The notes beneath the pieces were generated by a model. That model ran no database searches. It saw only the letters and a program-made list of their open reading frames with translations, and was not told the origin of the DNA. Positions 8,612 to 17,333 of a DNA stretch of 64,000 bases are shown piece by piece. Numbering within the stretch: the stretch's first letter is position 1; each line of letters begins with the position of its first letter. Source of the DNA: Mixta theicola (GTDB lineage: Bacteria > Pseudomonadota > Gammaproteobacteria > Enterobacterales > Enterobacteriaceae); NCBI RefSeq assembly GCF_002895925.1, contig NZ_NWUO01000006.1:62001-126000 (forward strand), read 5' to 3'. The translations under genes were made by a program, and so were the position numbers.

Positions 8612-10413
8612 AATAATGCCTCGCTAAAAAAGGTGGCAAGCGTCTGGGTAATCGCCCGTTGATAGCTGTCGTGATCTTCCCGATTCCAGAAGGTCATATC
8701 ATGAACGCGCTGGCTGTAATATTTGAGAAAAACATTTCTCGTGGCGATAGGCACAAAGGTGGTGTTTTTATCCGCCGCGATAATTCGCTGGCGCTTAATG
8801 GGAAAAATAGCGTTTTTATAGCTGCGGTTGGTGGCAGCATCCAGCAGGGTTAGATTGCCAATGCTGTTTTCCAGATCTTTTCGGCTATTTTTATTAAAGC
8901 TTTTTTGTACCTCGTTGAAAAGTTTGGTAAACGCGTCGCTGTCAAAGGTCTCCTTATTCAGCAATCTTCTCGCCTGGTTATAGAATTTGGTTTGCAGGGC
9001 GCCATACTGCTCGTCTTGAGCGGCGGAATCGTCCTCTGGGCGGAAATGCTGTTGGATAGTCTGCGTCCAGGCTTTCTGCCCGGGCGTACTTTCCGGCATT
9101 TGCGAGCTCACGGAGCTGATATGCTCAATATCCCAGGAATCCAGCTTATAACGCCTGAATTGAAAACGCATACTGGAATTGGCATTGGTTAATATGGTGG
9201 CAATATTAAATAGCAGCAGCAGCGCGCGCAGGCTTTTATCGCCATAGCTCAGGCTGGAAATGGCGGCGGCAATCTCCTCCTGCGGATTTTCCGTTGCATT
9301 GCCCTGAGGCGCTAATGCCGGTAGCGCGATGGCCTTAATTTTTTTCCTGAGTTGAATAAGAAAGGCGTTTTTGCTCTGGCTGGTTTCATGCCAATGAATC
9401 AGAGTTTGTAGCGTGACTTTCTGGCTAATCAGATAGCCGACCAGGTGATAGCCGTTTTGATCGTCGAACCACTCATTGAGCGTCATGAACAGATGTTTAA
9501 TACGCATCCAGAGGTGTTCAACTGCCTGCGGATCGCTTTTGGCGTTTTTCAGATGATGCGAGAATTTGAGGAAGATATAGTAGGGATCCTGCATGGGAAC
9601 CGGAGGTTTGAGCGTATCGGCAATCGTCTTGAGCAGCAGTTCAATGCGGTTATCTTCCTGCGGCGTATTACTGACGAAATACCAAAAATCGGGCTGCTGC
9701 AGGCGCCGTTCTATGTTGTCCCATTCATGAGCCAACCTCAGCTGCTGAAAGCGCACCGCTTCGCCAGACCGCTTAAAATTCCCTGCATGAAGAAACAGTG
9801 CCTTAACTAATTCGGCGTTAGTTAAAGGAATCTTACCGCGGTTGAGACGCGAGAAAACGGTGGTGGCTTCCGCCTCATCATGCAGCTGATACCAGATGAA
9901 TTTTACGTTTCTGCCCGCCCGGTCGTCATTAAGCAGGGTGGTCAGGATGGCTTTATCCCGCCCCGGCCGCTCCTTAAACCAGGTTTTAACCGTCTCCCTG
10001 GCCTGAGAAATATGGAAAAAATCGATATTGTCTTCCGCTCTGGTCGGATCGATATGCTGTAGAAATTCCTGGCTATCGGGGCGGGTTTCAAAACGCAGGC
10101 TGTAACACTGTTGGCCCTGAACGGCATCAAGGCTGGTTAAATAGCGCAGAATAATGTAGAGGGTGATTAGCCTCTGCTGGCCATCGACCAGCTCCCATTC
10201 TTCGGCTTTTTTCTTCACTACTACTGGCTGTAGGCAGTAAAAGCGTTCTGTCGGTTTTCCATGAACGTTTTGCTGAAATTCAGCGAGATCTTCTAACAGA
10301 TCCCGAACCTGGCGTGCCGTCCAACGGTAGCCGCGCTGATAAGCAGGAATAAAAAACTGTTCGCCGAGAAGTTCGCTGACGGGCTTAAGCATTAATTTAT
10401 TTTTGTGGAGCAT
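8608..10413 (-). CDS. DUF262-DUF1524 protein (GmrSD/SspE-like nuclease), first gene of the pair
   Basis: A 601-residue protein. The N-terminus is DUF262: FIPAYQRGYRW (21-31), DGQQR (77-81) and FSRLNRGKIPLTNAELVKAL. The C-terminus is DUF1524, an HNH-type nuclease: SWDIEHISSVSSQ with candidate catalytic H431, then SIGNLTLLDAATNRSYKN with Asn529/534 and a K-rich strand. The usual EHI-x-P motif is altered to EHISSV, but the key His is kept. The same architecture occurs in GmrSD, SspE and BrxU, which use NTP hydrolysis to gate cleavage of modified phage DNA. The gene is promoter-proximal and moderately AT-rich. No Dnd/Ssp modification genes are in the window, so any modification dependence is unknown. 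Confidence 0.82.
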   Translation of the reverse strand: MLHKNKLMLKPVSELLGEQFFIPAYQRGYRWTARQVRDLLEDLAEFQQNVHGKPTERFYCLQPVVVKKKAEEWELVDGQQRLITLYIILRYLTSLDAVQGQQCYSLRFETRPDSQEFLQHIDPTRAEDNIDFFHISQARETVKTWFKERPGRDKAILTTLLNDDRAGRNVKFIWYQLHDEAEATTVFSRLNRGKIPLTNAELVKALFLHAGNFKRSGEAVRFQQLRLAHEWDNIERRLQQPDFWYFVSNTPQEDNRIELLLKTIADTLKPPVPMQDPYYIFLKFSHHLKNAKSDPQAVEHLWMRIKHLFMTLNEWFDDQNGYHLVGYLISQKVTLQTLIHWHETSQSKNAFLIQLRKKIKAIALPALAPQGNATENPQEEIAAAISSLSYGDKSLRALLLLFNIATILTNANSSMRFQFRRYKLDSWDIEHISSVSSQMPESTPGQKAWTQTIQQHFRPEDDSAAQDEQYGALQTKFYNQARRLLNKETFDSDAFTKLFNEVQKSFNKNSRKDLENSIGNLTLLDAATNRSYKNAIFPIKRQRIIAADKNTTFVPIATRNVFLKYYSQRVHDMTFWNREDHDSYQRAITQTLATFFSEALL

Positions 10414-10598
10414 ATATTCTCTTTCTGTCCCAAAAATGCGGTGGCGGGTAAATCGCTATGCGGGTGGCCTGCCTGACGTCGCGTTCAGACGCGTGAGTAG
10501 GGCGCTGACGCGGTGCATTGAGCCTGAGTAAGATCTTATCGGCAAAGATAATATAAACTTAAGTTAACCGGCTGACGTGGCAGCCTTTTTGCGGCAAT

Positions 10599-10626
10599 AA
10601 AAAAGGCCGGGTTGCCGACCTTTTTT
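10599..10626 (-). terminator. Terminator downstream of gor
   Basis: AAAAAAGG-c-CGG pairs with CCG-a-CCTTTTTT around a short loop, 35 bases past the gor stop. It can act in both directions and separates gor from the promoter region of the DUF262 pair. Confidence 0.75.
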
Positions 10627-10660
10627 GGGTAAGAAAAGTGTATTGCGCTTTTCACCAGCG

Positions 10661-12013
10661 TTAGCGCATGGTGACAAACTCTTCCGCTGCGGTCGGGTGA
10701 ATCGCGACGGTGTTATCAAAGTCTTTCTTGGTGGCGCCCATTTTCAGCGCCACCGCAAAGCCCTGCAGCATTTCATCCATGCCGAAGCCAATACCGTGGA
10801 TCCCAACGATTTTTTCCTCAGCGCCGACGCAAACCAGCTTCATGCGGCACGGCTGGCGATGCTGCGTAACGGCGGTATACATCGCGGTAAAGGAAGATTT
10901 ATAGACTTTTACCGCCTCGTCGCCGTACTGCTCGCGCGCCTGCGGCTCGGTCAGGCCAACGGTGCCGATCGGCGGATGGCTGAACACCACGGTTGGGACA
11001 TTGCTGTAATCCAGATGCTCTTCCGGCTTGTTGTTAAACAGCCGCTCGGAGAGACGACGGCCCGCCGCCACCGCCACCGGCGTTAGCTCAACCGCGCCGG
11101 TATTATCGCCCACGGCATAAATGCCGGAAACGCTGGTGTTCTGGAATTTATCAACCTTGATATAGCCTTTTTCATTTAGCGCCACGCCGGTAGCGGCCAG
11201 GTTCAGGTTATCGGTCGCCGGTTCGCGGCCAATGGCCCAGATCAGGCAATCAACGGTTTGCTCTTTGCCGTTTTCCAGCTGCAGCGTCAGGCTGCCATCG
11301 CTGTTTTTAACCACCGCTTTCGGCACGGACTGGGTGTGCAGCGTTGGGCCTTCGGCGTTCATCACTTCGACCAGCGTTTCGCTAAGCAGCGGATCGAACT
11401 GACGCAGCGGCGCCTCTTTACGGACAAACAGATGGGTTTCAGAGCCCAGCGCATTCAGCACGCCGGCGATCTCGACCGCAATATAGCCCGCGCCAACGAC
11501 AGCGGTGCGTTTCGGCATATCGTCCAGCTCGAAGAAGCCGTCGGAGTTGATGCCATATTCCGCACCCGGAATGGTCGGATGTACCGGACGACCGCCGGTC
11601 GCGATCAGAATATGGTCGGCGGTGATTTTCTCGCCGTTAACCTCTACGGTATGCGCATCAACAAAACGGGCGAAACCTTTAATCACCTCGACGTTGTTTT
11701 TGCCCAGCACCGTTTCGTACGAGGTATGGATGCGATCGATATAGGCCGTACGGTTTTTTACCACCGTCTGCCAGCTAAAATGATTAACGGTAGTATCAAA
11801 ACCGTAATCCGGGCCGTAGTTATGGATCGCTTCAGCAACCTGAGCCGCATGCCACATCACTTTTTTCGGCACGCAGCCTACGTTTACGCAGGTGCCGCCC
11901 AGCTCTTTGGCTTCAATCAGGGCGCATTTCTGCCCATACATCGCCGCCCGGTTAATGGATGCGATACCGCCGCTGCCGCCGCCAATAGCGAGATAATCAT
12001 AGTGTCGGGTCAT
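10661..12013 (-). CDS. gor: Glutathione-disulfide reductase
   Basis: A 450-residue cytoplasmic flavoenzyme that reduces GSSG with NADPH. FAD-binding GGGSGG (residues 11-16), redox disulfide C42/C47 ([13 protein letters not shown]), NADPH-binding [11 protein letters not shown], and the C-terminal catalytic HPTAAEEF are all present. The family consensus HPTGAEEF differs at one position. The length equals E. coli Gor. Gor, rlmJ, prlC and rsmJ are also neighbours in E. coli, but here the rtcB locus and rbn lie between gor and rlmJ. Confidence 0.96.
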   Translation of the reverse strand: MTRHYDYLAIGGGSGGIASINRAAMYGQKCALIEAKELGGTCVNVGCVPKKVMWHAAQVAEAIHNYGPDYGFDTTVNHFSWQTVVKNRTAYIDRIHTSYETVLGKNNVEVIKGFARFVDAHTVEVNGEKITADHILIATGGRPVHPTIPGAEYGINSDGFFELDDMPKRTAVVGAGYIAVEIAGVLNALGSETHLFVRKEAPLRQFDPLLSETLVEVMNAEGPTLHTQSVPKAVVKNSDGSLTLQLENGKEQTVDCLIWAIGREPATDNLNLAATGVALNEKGYIKVDKFQNTSVSGIYAVGDNTGAVELTPVAVAAGRRLSERLFNNKPEEHLDYSNVPTVVFSHPPIGTVGLTEPQAREQYGDEAVKVYKSSFTAMYTAVTQHRQPCRMKLVCVGAEEKIVGIHGIGFGMDEMLQGFAVALKMGATKKDFDNTVAIHPTAAEEFVTMR

Positions 12014-12064
12014 TGAGCGAACTCCAAAAGTAAGAAAAGAAAACTGGCGTAAGTGTACCGTTAC

Positions 12065-12325
12065 TCAGCGATTTCCCGCAAAGTTTGCGCCTATGATTGT
12101 AACAGGAGTCGTCTTTTTGGCCGACGAAGCGCCTCCGCTGGTCATGTACGCCACCAGCGCCGCGTCGCTTACCGTTCCGGCCAGCAGCCCGGCAAAGCCC
12201 CAGCCACGGCTGCCCGATTCGCAGGCGTATAAAATGCGCCCCTGACCGCGCTGTTCCACCTCGCGTAGCACCTTATTTATCCGTTCACGCATCGCCATGC
12301 TGACGCCAGGGGTTTCCGTTTTCAT
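12065..12325 (-). pseudogene. Truncated nucleotidyltransferase stub downstream of rtcB
   Basis: An 86-codon frame beginning 5 bases after the rtcB stop. The first ~50 residues match the start of COG3541-type predicted nucleotidyltransferases (RGQGRILYACESGSRGWGFA). After GFA the family continues SPDSDYDVRF, which supplies the catalytic acidic residues; here it reads LLAGTVSDAAL and an unrelated tail, in no frame recoverable as the family. The active site is therefore missing. It is probably a remnant left by deletion, with the 3' part read into intergenic sequence. Translation of the stub is possible because it is closely spaced to rtcB. Confidence 0.6.
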
Positions 12326-12330
12326 TATTT

Positions 12331-13554
12331 TTATCCTTTTACGCAGACCACCTGGCGCAGGGTATGAACAATTTCCACCAGCGAAGACTGCGCCGCCATT
12401 ACTGCATCAATATCCTTATAAGCCATCGGGATTTCATCAATCACATCGCTGTCTTTACGGCATTCCACATGCGCGGTAGCACGCTGCTGATCGGCAACGG
12501 TAAAGCGTTTTTTGGCTGCGGCGCGGCTCATAGTGCGCCCCGCGCCGTGGCTGCATGAGCAGAAACTTTCTTCATTGCCCAGCCCGCGCACGATAAAGCT
12601 TTTTGCGCCCATTGAGCCGGGAATAATGCCCATCTCACCGCGCTGAGCCGATACCGCGCCTTTGCGGGTCACCAGCACCTGTTCGCCAAAATGCTGCTCG
12701 CGCTGCACATAGTTATGGTGGCAGTTAACCGCTTCCGCCGTGGCGCTGAACGGTTTGCTGATTTCCCGCGCCAGCGCTGCCAGCACCTGCTGCATCATCA
12801 CCTCGCGGTTATGACGCGCATAGTCCTGCGCCCAGCCGACCGCCTCTATATAGTCATTAAAATGGCGGCTGCCCTCTGCAAACCAGGCCAGATCGCGATC
12901 CGGCAGATTGGCGATATGCTGGCGCATATCCTGCTGCGCCAGATTAATAAACAGCGTGCCGATAGCATTACCTACGCCCCGCGAGCCGCTGTGCAGCATT
13001 ACCCACACGCGATCCGCCTCGTCCAGGCATAGCTCGATAAAATGATTGCCGGTGCCAAGGGTGCCGAGATGCGCATAGTTATTGGTTTTCAGCAGCGCCG
13101 GATATTTATCGGTAATGCGTTTGAACCCCGGCTGCAGGCTGGCCCAGTGTTGATCCACAATGTCCGGCGCGTGTTTCCAGGCGCCTTTATCGTTGCCGGA
13201 GCGGTTGCTGGTGCGCCCGTGCGGGACCGCGCGCTCAATGGCGCTGCGGATGCCGTACAGATTATCGGGCAGGTCGCCAGCGACCAGCGAAGTGCGCACC
13301 GCAATCATGCCGCAGCCAATATCGACGCCGACCGCCGCCGGGATAATGGCGCCGCGCGTCGGGATTACGCTGCCGATGGTCGAACCTTTACCTAAATGAA
13401 CATCGGGCATGACCGCCAGGTGTTTAAAGATAAACGGCATTTTTGCCGTATTCAGCAGCTGATTGCGCGCCTCCGGTTCAACCGGTACGCCATTCGTCCA
13501 CATTTTTACCGGCGCGCCGTTGGGCGCTGATAACACCTGATATTGCGATTTCAT
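12331..13554 (-). CDS. rtcB: RNA-splicing ligase RtcB
   Basis: A 407-residue GTP- and Mn-dependent ligase that joins 2',3'-cyclic-phosphate (or 3'-phosphate) and 5'-OH RNA ends, in RNA repair. Metal-site motifs VDIGCGM (D78, C81), GTGNHFIEL and HSGSRGVGN are intact, and SHGAGRTMSR holds the histidine that is guanylylated. The start at 13554 is chosen because AAGGAA lies just upstream and the protein then begins MKSQYQVLSAPNG like E. coli RtcB; an upstream in-frame Met at 13617 lacks support. No rtcA is present, and the divergent activator rtcR is destroyed. A possible sigma-54 promoter lies about 120 bases upstream. Confidence 0.95.
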   Translation of the reverse strand: MKSQYQVLSAPNGAPVKMWTNGVPVEPEARNQLLNTAKMPFIFKHLAVMPDVHLGKGSTIGSVIPTRGAIIPAAVGVDIGCGMIAVRTSLVAGDLPDNLYGIRSAIERAVPHGRTSNRSGNDKGAWKHAPDIVDQHWASLQPGFKRITDKYPALLKTNNYAHLGTLGTGNHFIELCLDEADRVWVMLHSGSRGVGNAIGTLFINLAQQDMRQHIANLPDRDLAWFAEGSRHFNDYIEAVGWAQDYARHNREVMMQQVLAALAREISKPFSATAEAVNCHHNYVQREQHFGEQVLVTRKGAVSAQRGEMGIIPGSMGAKSFIVRGLGNEESFCSCSHGAGRTMSRAAAKKRFTVADQQRATAHVECRKDSDVIDEIPMAYKDIDAVMAAQSSLVEIVHTLRQVVCVKG

Positions 13555-13670
13555 CGTGCGTTTCCTTCTGGCCGCTGTTTCAGGCCGGGATAAATCATTC
13601 ATCCTCGCGGCTGGCAAACAGAGGCAAAATTTCTGGTTAAAAGGAGGAATGTTTGGTTAACAGGATCAGC

Positions 13671-13684
13671 GCCAGAAGCGTGCC
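13671..13684 (-). promoter_or_regulatory. Candidate relict sigma-54 promoter of rtcB
   Basis: On the minus strand GGCACGCTTCTGGC has the GG-N10-GC spacing of a -24/-12 element (consensus TGGCAC-N5-TTGC). In E. coli rtcBA is sigma-54 dependent and needs RtcR. The match is partial. The 13685-13790 stretch toward the rtcR remnant is AT-rich with no gene. Confidence 0.35.
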
Positions 13685-13790
13685 GAAACCAAAATGGCAC
13701 GAATAAATCTGTTTATGTTTTTGATAACTAAATTTTTTTAATTATAGCCGCGAAGGTTGATTAACCCGATAAACTCATCAAAACTATCAG

Positions 13791-14056
13791 AATTGGCCTT
13801 TCCGCAGCGAGGATCGGCCCGCGCCGCAGAGCGAACAGACAATTATCAATCTTGATTTTAGCCGCTACACCACGCTAACCAGCCGTTTTTTACGCGAGCA
13901 GCAGGCGACAGGCTTCTTTCTGAAGGCCATTGAAGAAAAGCGCTTTCTGCCGTTTCGCGTCAGCATAAGAAGCGGCCGAACGATGCCGATCGGCTACGTA
14001 AATACCTGGCCCGCTTTGGGCTGAGCTGGGAAGCCATTCACCATCAACAAGGTTAA
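13791..14056 (+). pseudogene. rtcR: rtcR remnant (sigma-54 activator of rtcB)
   Basis: Two fragments of the RtcR activator remain, divergent from rtcB as in E. coli. The first reads INLDFSRYTTLTSRFLREQQ, matching RtcR's segment between the N-terminal CARF-like domain and the AAA+ domain. The second, in another frame, reads [20 protein letters not shown] and ends at TAA 14054-14056, matching the extreme C-terminus. The whole AAA+ domain and most of the N-terminal domain are gone. The comparison is from memory of the E. coli protein; the two matching blocks, their order and orientation make it strong. No start codon or upstream open frame remains. Confidence 0.75.
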
Positions 14057-14060
14057 TCCT

Positions 14061-14972
14061 ATGCAACTGACTTTTCTTGGCACCAGCGCCGGAACGCCAA
14101 GCCTGCAGCGCAACGTCACCGCTATTGCTCTGACCTTATCTCGCCGGGGCGTCTGCTGGCTGTTTGACTGCGGCGAAGCGACGCAGCATCAGTTTATGCG
14201 CAGCGCGCTCAAGCCCGGCAAGCTGGAAAAAATTTTTATTACCCACCTGCACGGCGACCATATTTTCGGCCTGCCCGGTCTGCTGACCAGCCGTTCGATG
14301 GGCGGCATCAGCGAGCCGCTGACGCTGTATGGCCCGGCTGGCCTGAAAACTTTTGTCGAGACCACGCTCAGCCTGAGCGGATCGTTTGTCACCTATCCGC
14401 TGGAAGTGGTTGAGATCGAGGCGGGCGAAGTGTTTGATGATGGCAAATTCAAAGTCACCGCCTGGCCGTTAAATCACGTACTGCCGTGTTTTGGCTACCG
14501 CATTGAGGAGCATGACAAACCCGGCTTTCTCGACGCGCAGCGGCTTAAGGCGGATAACGTGCCGCGCGGCCCCTGGTTCCAGCAGCTGAAACAGGGCGAG
14601 ATCGTCACGCTGGAAGATGGCCGGGTGATTAACGGACGTGACTATCTTGGTCCCGCCACGCCGGGAAGAAAGCTGGCGATTTTTGGCGATACCGCACCGG
14701 CGGCGACCGCGCTGGCGCTGGCGGCAGAGGTGGATGTGATGGTGCATGAAGCTACGCTGGAGGCGGCAATGGAAGAAAAAGCCAACGGCCGGGGACATTC
14801 CACGACCGTGCAGGCGGCAACCGTAGCCAGAGACGCGCGCGCGAAACGCTTTATCGCTACCCACTTTAGCTCACGCTATCGTTTTGAGGATATGCCCCGG
14901 CTGCTGGCGGAGTGTCAGGCAATATTTCCCGCCACCGAGATGGCGCGGGATTTCGCGGTGTTCAACCTGTAG
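14061..14972 (+). CDS. rbn: Ribonuclease BN / RNase Z
   Basis: A 303-residue zinc-dependent beta-lactamase-fold nuclease (ElaC) that processes tRNA 3' ends. The metal-binding HLHGDH motif ([16 protein letters not shown]) is near residue 64; downstream ligands include [22 protein letters not shown] and the GHST(T) loop, with a final [14 protein letters not shown] segment typical of ElaC. The N-terminus [17 protein letters not shown] also matches. It starts 4 bases after the end of the rtcR remnant, so any upstream promoter lies inside that dead gene. Confidence 0.93.
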   Translation: MQLTFLGTSAGTPSLQRNVTAIALTLSRRGVCWLFDCGEATQHQFMRSALKPGKLEKIFITHLHGDHIFGLPGLLTSRSMGGISEPLTLYGPAGLKTFVETTLSLSGSFVTYPLEVVEIEAGEVFDDGKFKVTAWPLNHVLPCFGYRIEEHDKPGFLDAQRLKADNVPRGPWFQQLKQGEIVTLEDGRVINGRDYLGPATPGRKLAIFGDTAPAATALALAAEVDVMVHEATLEAAMEEKANGRGHSTTVQAATVARDARAKRFIATHFSSRYRFEDMPRLLAECQAIFPATEMARDFAVFNL

Positions 14973-14998
14973 CAAATGGGCGGCTGAATATCGTGCGC

Positions 14999-15841
14999 TT
15001 ATTCCGGGACGATCCAGTTAACGCTGGTATGACCGGTGCCTGTCGGCACCAGCACGCGGTGTAGCCAGGGCAGCAGATCGCGCATTTGCTGTTCCAGCTT
15101 CCACGGTGGGTTAACTACGATCATGCCGGATCCGGTCATGCCGAAGCGATCGCTGTCCGGGCGCACCGCCAGTTCAACCTGCAAAATGCGGCGGATGCCG
15201 GTCGCTTCCAGATCGTGAACCATGCGTTTGATCTGCTGACGCAGCACTACCGGATACCAGAGAGCGAAAACGCCGGTGCCGAAGCGACGATAGCCTTCCT
15301 GAATGCCTTTCACCACCGCCTGATAATCGCTTTTCATCTCATAGGGCGGATCGATCAGAATCAACCCACGGCGCGACGGCGGCGGCAGTTTGGCTTTCAG
15401 CTGCTGATAGCCGTCGGCACGCGCCAGACGGGCGCGGCTGTCTTTCTGAAACTCGCTGCGCAGCAGGGGAAAATCGCTGGAATGCAGCTCCGTCAGCTCC
15501 AGCTTGTCGTCTTCACGCAGCAGGTGGCGAGCAATCAGCGGCGAGCCAGGGTAATAGCGCAGGTTCGGCCCGCGATTAAGCGCTTTTACGCAGCTGATAT
15601 AAGGAGCCAGCTCCTCCGGCAGATCGTCCTGCTGCCAAACGCGGGCAATCCCTTCCAGATATTCACCGGTACGCTCCGCATGTTCGCCGCTCAGCAAATA
15701 ACGGCCGGCGCCGGCGTGCGTATCGAGATAAAGAAACGGTTTTTCTTTCTCTTTCAGCGCGGTGATGATCAGGCTTTGGACGGTGTGCTTCAGCACATCC
15801 GCATGGTTGCCAGCGTGAAAGCTATGACGATAGCTGAGCAT
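14999..15841 (-). CDS. rlmJ: 23S rRNA (adenine2030-N6)-methyltransferase
   Basis: A 280-residue SAM-dependent enzyme that methylates A2030 in 23S rRNA. The N-terminus MLSYRHSFHAGNHADVLKH is diagnostic. YLDTHAGAGRY is the SAM-binding region and LIDPPYE the NPPY-type catalytic motif. Length and position next to gor and prlC match E. coli (yhiR). A CAGGAT ribosome site precedes the ATG. It converges with rbn. Confidence 0.96.
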   Translation of the reverse strand: MLSYRHSFHAGNHADVLKHTVQSLIITALKEKEKPFLYLDTHAGAGRYLLSGEHAERTGEYLEGIARVWQQDDLPEELAPYISCVKALNRGPNLRYYPGSPLIARHLLREDDKLELTELHSSDFPLLRSEFQKDSRARLARADGYQQLKAKLPPPSRRGLILIDPPYEMKSDYQAVVKGIQEGYRRFGTGVFALWYPVVLRQQIKRMVHDLEATGIRRILQVELAVRPDSDRFGMTGSGMIVVNPPWKLEQQMRDLLPWLHRVLVPTGTGHTSVNWIVPE

Positions 15842-16343
15842 TTTTATTTATCCTGTTGAATGTATAAGGTTTTAATTGGTGTTTAATCAATTTATTACAA
15901 TTATTACCCCACGGATTACCCACAGAACGGCGCACAGCAGCGGATGCAGGAAAAAGCATGAGAACCTTTTGAAACGGAGGATTATATCAGGGATGTTGCG
16001 GGATGGGCTGTAAGCGTGAGAACAAATCAGTGCTTTTAATCGTATTTTGGTTTTACCCGTACCTTTGTCGGTTAAAGCCGTGGCGATGCAAAAATCCCTA
16101 ATTCACGCGTTAAAACGCGATCGGATTAATAAGAACGCGTAAATATGCATATTGTTTCTATAGAAAATGTAAATTAGCATTTTGTCTGTGAGGCTAAAAT
16201 TCCCTGCACAGTTCTGGGCTTTCTGTCACTACAACAATCAAGACGTAAATTAAAATACCAAAGCCAGAGTTAGCCTGTTTATATCATCTGGTTATTTGAC
16301 AAGGATTCGCACTGGTTGCCTCTGCAACGCATCGCTAACCAGG
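15842..16343. other. Gene-free stretch between rlmJ and the CPBP protease
   Basis: About 500 bases without a credible coding frame on either strand. It holds the rlmJ promoter region on its left. The middle has an inverted pair ACGCGTT (16105-16111) / AACGCGT (16134-16140), and AT-rich sequence follows. I see no tRNA or mobile-element signature. Confidence 0.6.
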
Positions 16344-17159
16344 CTAGTGTTGCAGCACGGGATAAGTAAACAGCAGCAGGTGCGTCAGATTAAAGGCGAA
16401 ATGCACCAGCGTCGCGACCCATAACCGACCGCTCCACTGCCAGGCCAGACCGTAGATAATCCCGGCCAGCGCCGCGAAGAAAATCAGCAGCGGGCCGCCG
16501 GCCGCGTGCGCCAGGCCAAACAGCAGCGCGGCAATCAGCAAACCCGGCCAGCGGCCAAGCCACTGGCTCAGCCGCTGCTGCAGCCAGGCGCGGAACAGCG
16601 CTTCCTCCGCCAGCGACACGAAAAACAGGTTCGCCAGCATAAATTCACCCAGCCATGCGGGCGCGTGCGGCTCAAGGCGCAGCCCGCCCGCCAGCGTAGC
16701 CAGCAGCAGCAGGGCCGGGATCGCGGCAAGCAGCGCAGGCCAGGCGAAACGCCAGCGCGGCGCGGCGGCGGGCACCTGCGCCAGCGTCGGCAAACAGGCC
16801 AGCAGAATGAAGGGCACCAGCGCTTTATCAAGGTTGTAGTAAAATGTAAAAGGCGCGCTGAGCGGGCCTGCCTGCTGTTTAATGACTATTGGCGCATTAT
16901 GAAATCCGGGGGCGAGATGGAGCGTTAGCGCCACGGCACCGGCAACCAGTATCGCTTCCAGCAGCGGCATCAGCCGCGCATGGTGCGCGTAGTGTTTGCG
17001 CACCTGCGCCGTTAGCGCCAGGCCAGCCAGCAGCAGCAGGCCCGGCCACAGCAGCGTCTGCTGCCAGAGCGCCAGCGCCAGAGTAAGCAGCAACAGAGGT
17101 TTTACAGCTGGCCGGAAAAACAGCAACGCCAGCAGCGCCGCCGCCAGTAAATACCACAT
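16344..17159 (-). CDS. CPBP family intramembrane metalloprotease
   Basis: A 271-residue, strongly hydrophobic membrane protein. The three CPBP (Abi/CAAX protease) motifs are present near the C-terminus: SLAEEALFRAWL (EExxxR), FGLAHAAGG (FxxxH) and HFAFNLTH (HxxxN). Members cleave membrane proteins or modify peptides; the substrate here is unknown. The N-terminal half is leucine/alanine-rich with several helices. A clear ribosome site (AAGGAAGAG) precedes the ATG. It is divergent from prlC and is not part of the E. coli rlmJ-prlC arrangement, so it is an insertion between conserved neighbours. Confidence 0.87.
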   Translation of the reverse strand: MWYLLAAALLALLFFRPAVKPLLLLTLALALWQQTLLWPGLLLLAGLALTAQVRKHYAHHARLMPLLEAILVAGAVALTLHLAPGFHNAPIVIKQQAGPLSAPFTFYYNLDKALVPFILLACLPTLAQVPAAAPRWRFAWPALLAAIPALLLLATLAGGLRLEPHAPAWLGEFMLANLFFVSLAEEALFRAWLQQRLSQWLGRWPGLLIAALLFGLAHAAGGPLLIFFAALAGIIYGLAWQWSGRLWVATLVHFAFNLTHLLLFTYPVLQH

Positions 17160-17333
17160 GATGTACTCTTCCTTAAGCTTAAAAAATCAACGAGGTAGAG
17201 ACTATAACAAACCAAACGAGACAGATCAGTACCACTAAAGCAGCAGGCCTCCCCATTGATTTTCGGGCGGCTTAACCGCATGTTAGTGACATTGCGCCCG
17301 TGCGCGCCCACATCAAACCTAAAGGACTGCGCG

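Noticed and set aside
17251-17256. Heat-shock (sigma-32) promoter for prlC
   Set aside because: CCCCAT fits the -10, but no CTTGAA-like -35 lies at the right distance; mentioned only in the prlC entry.
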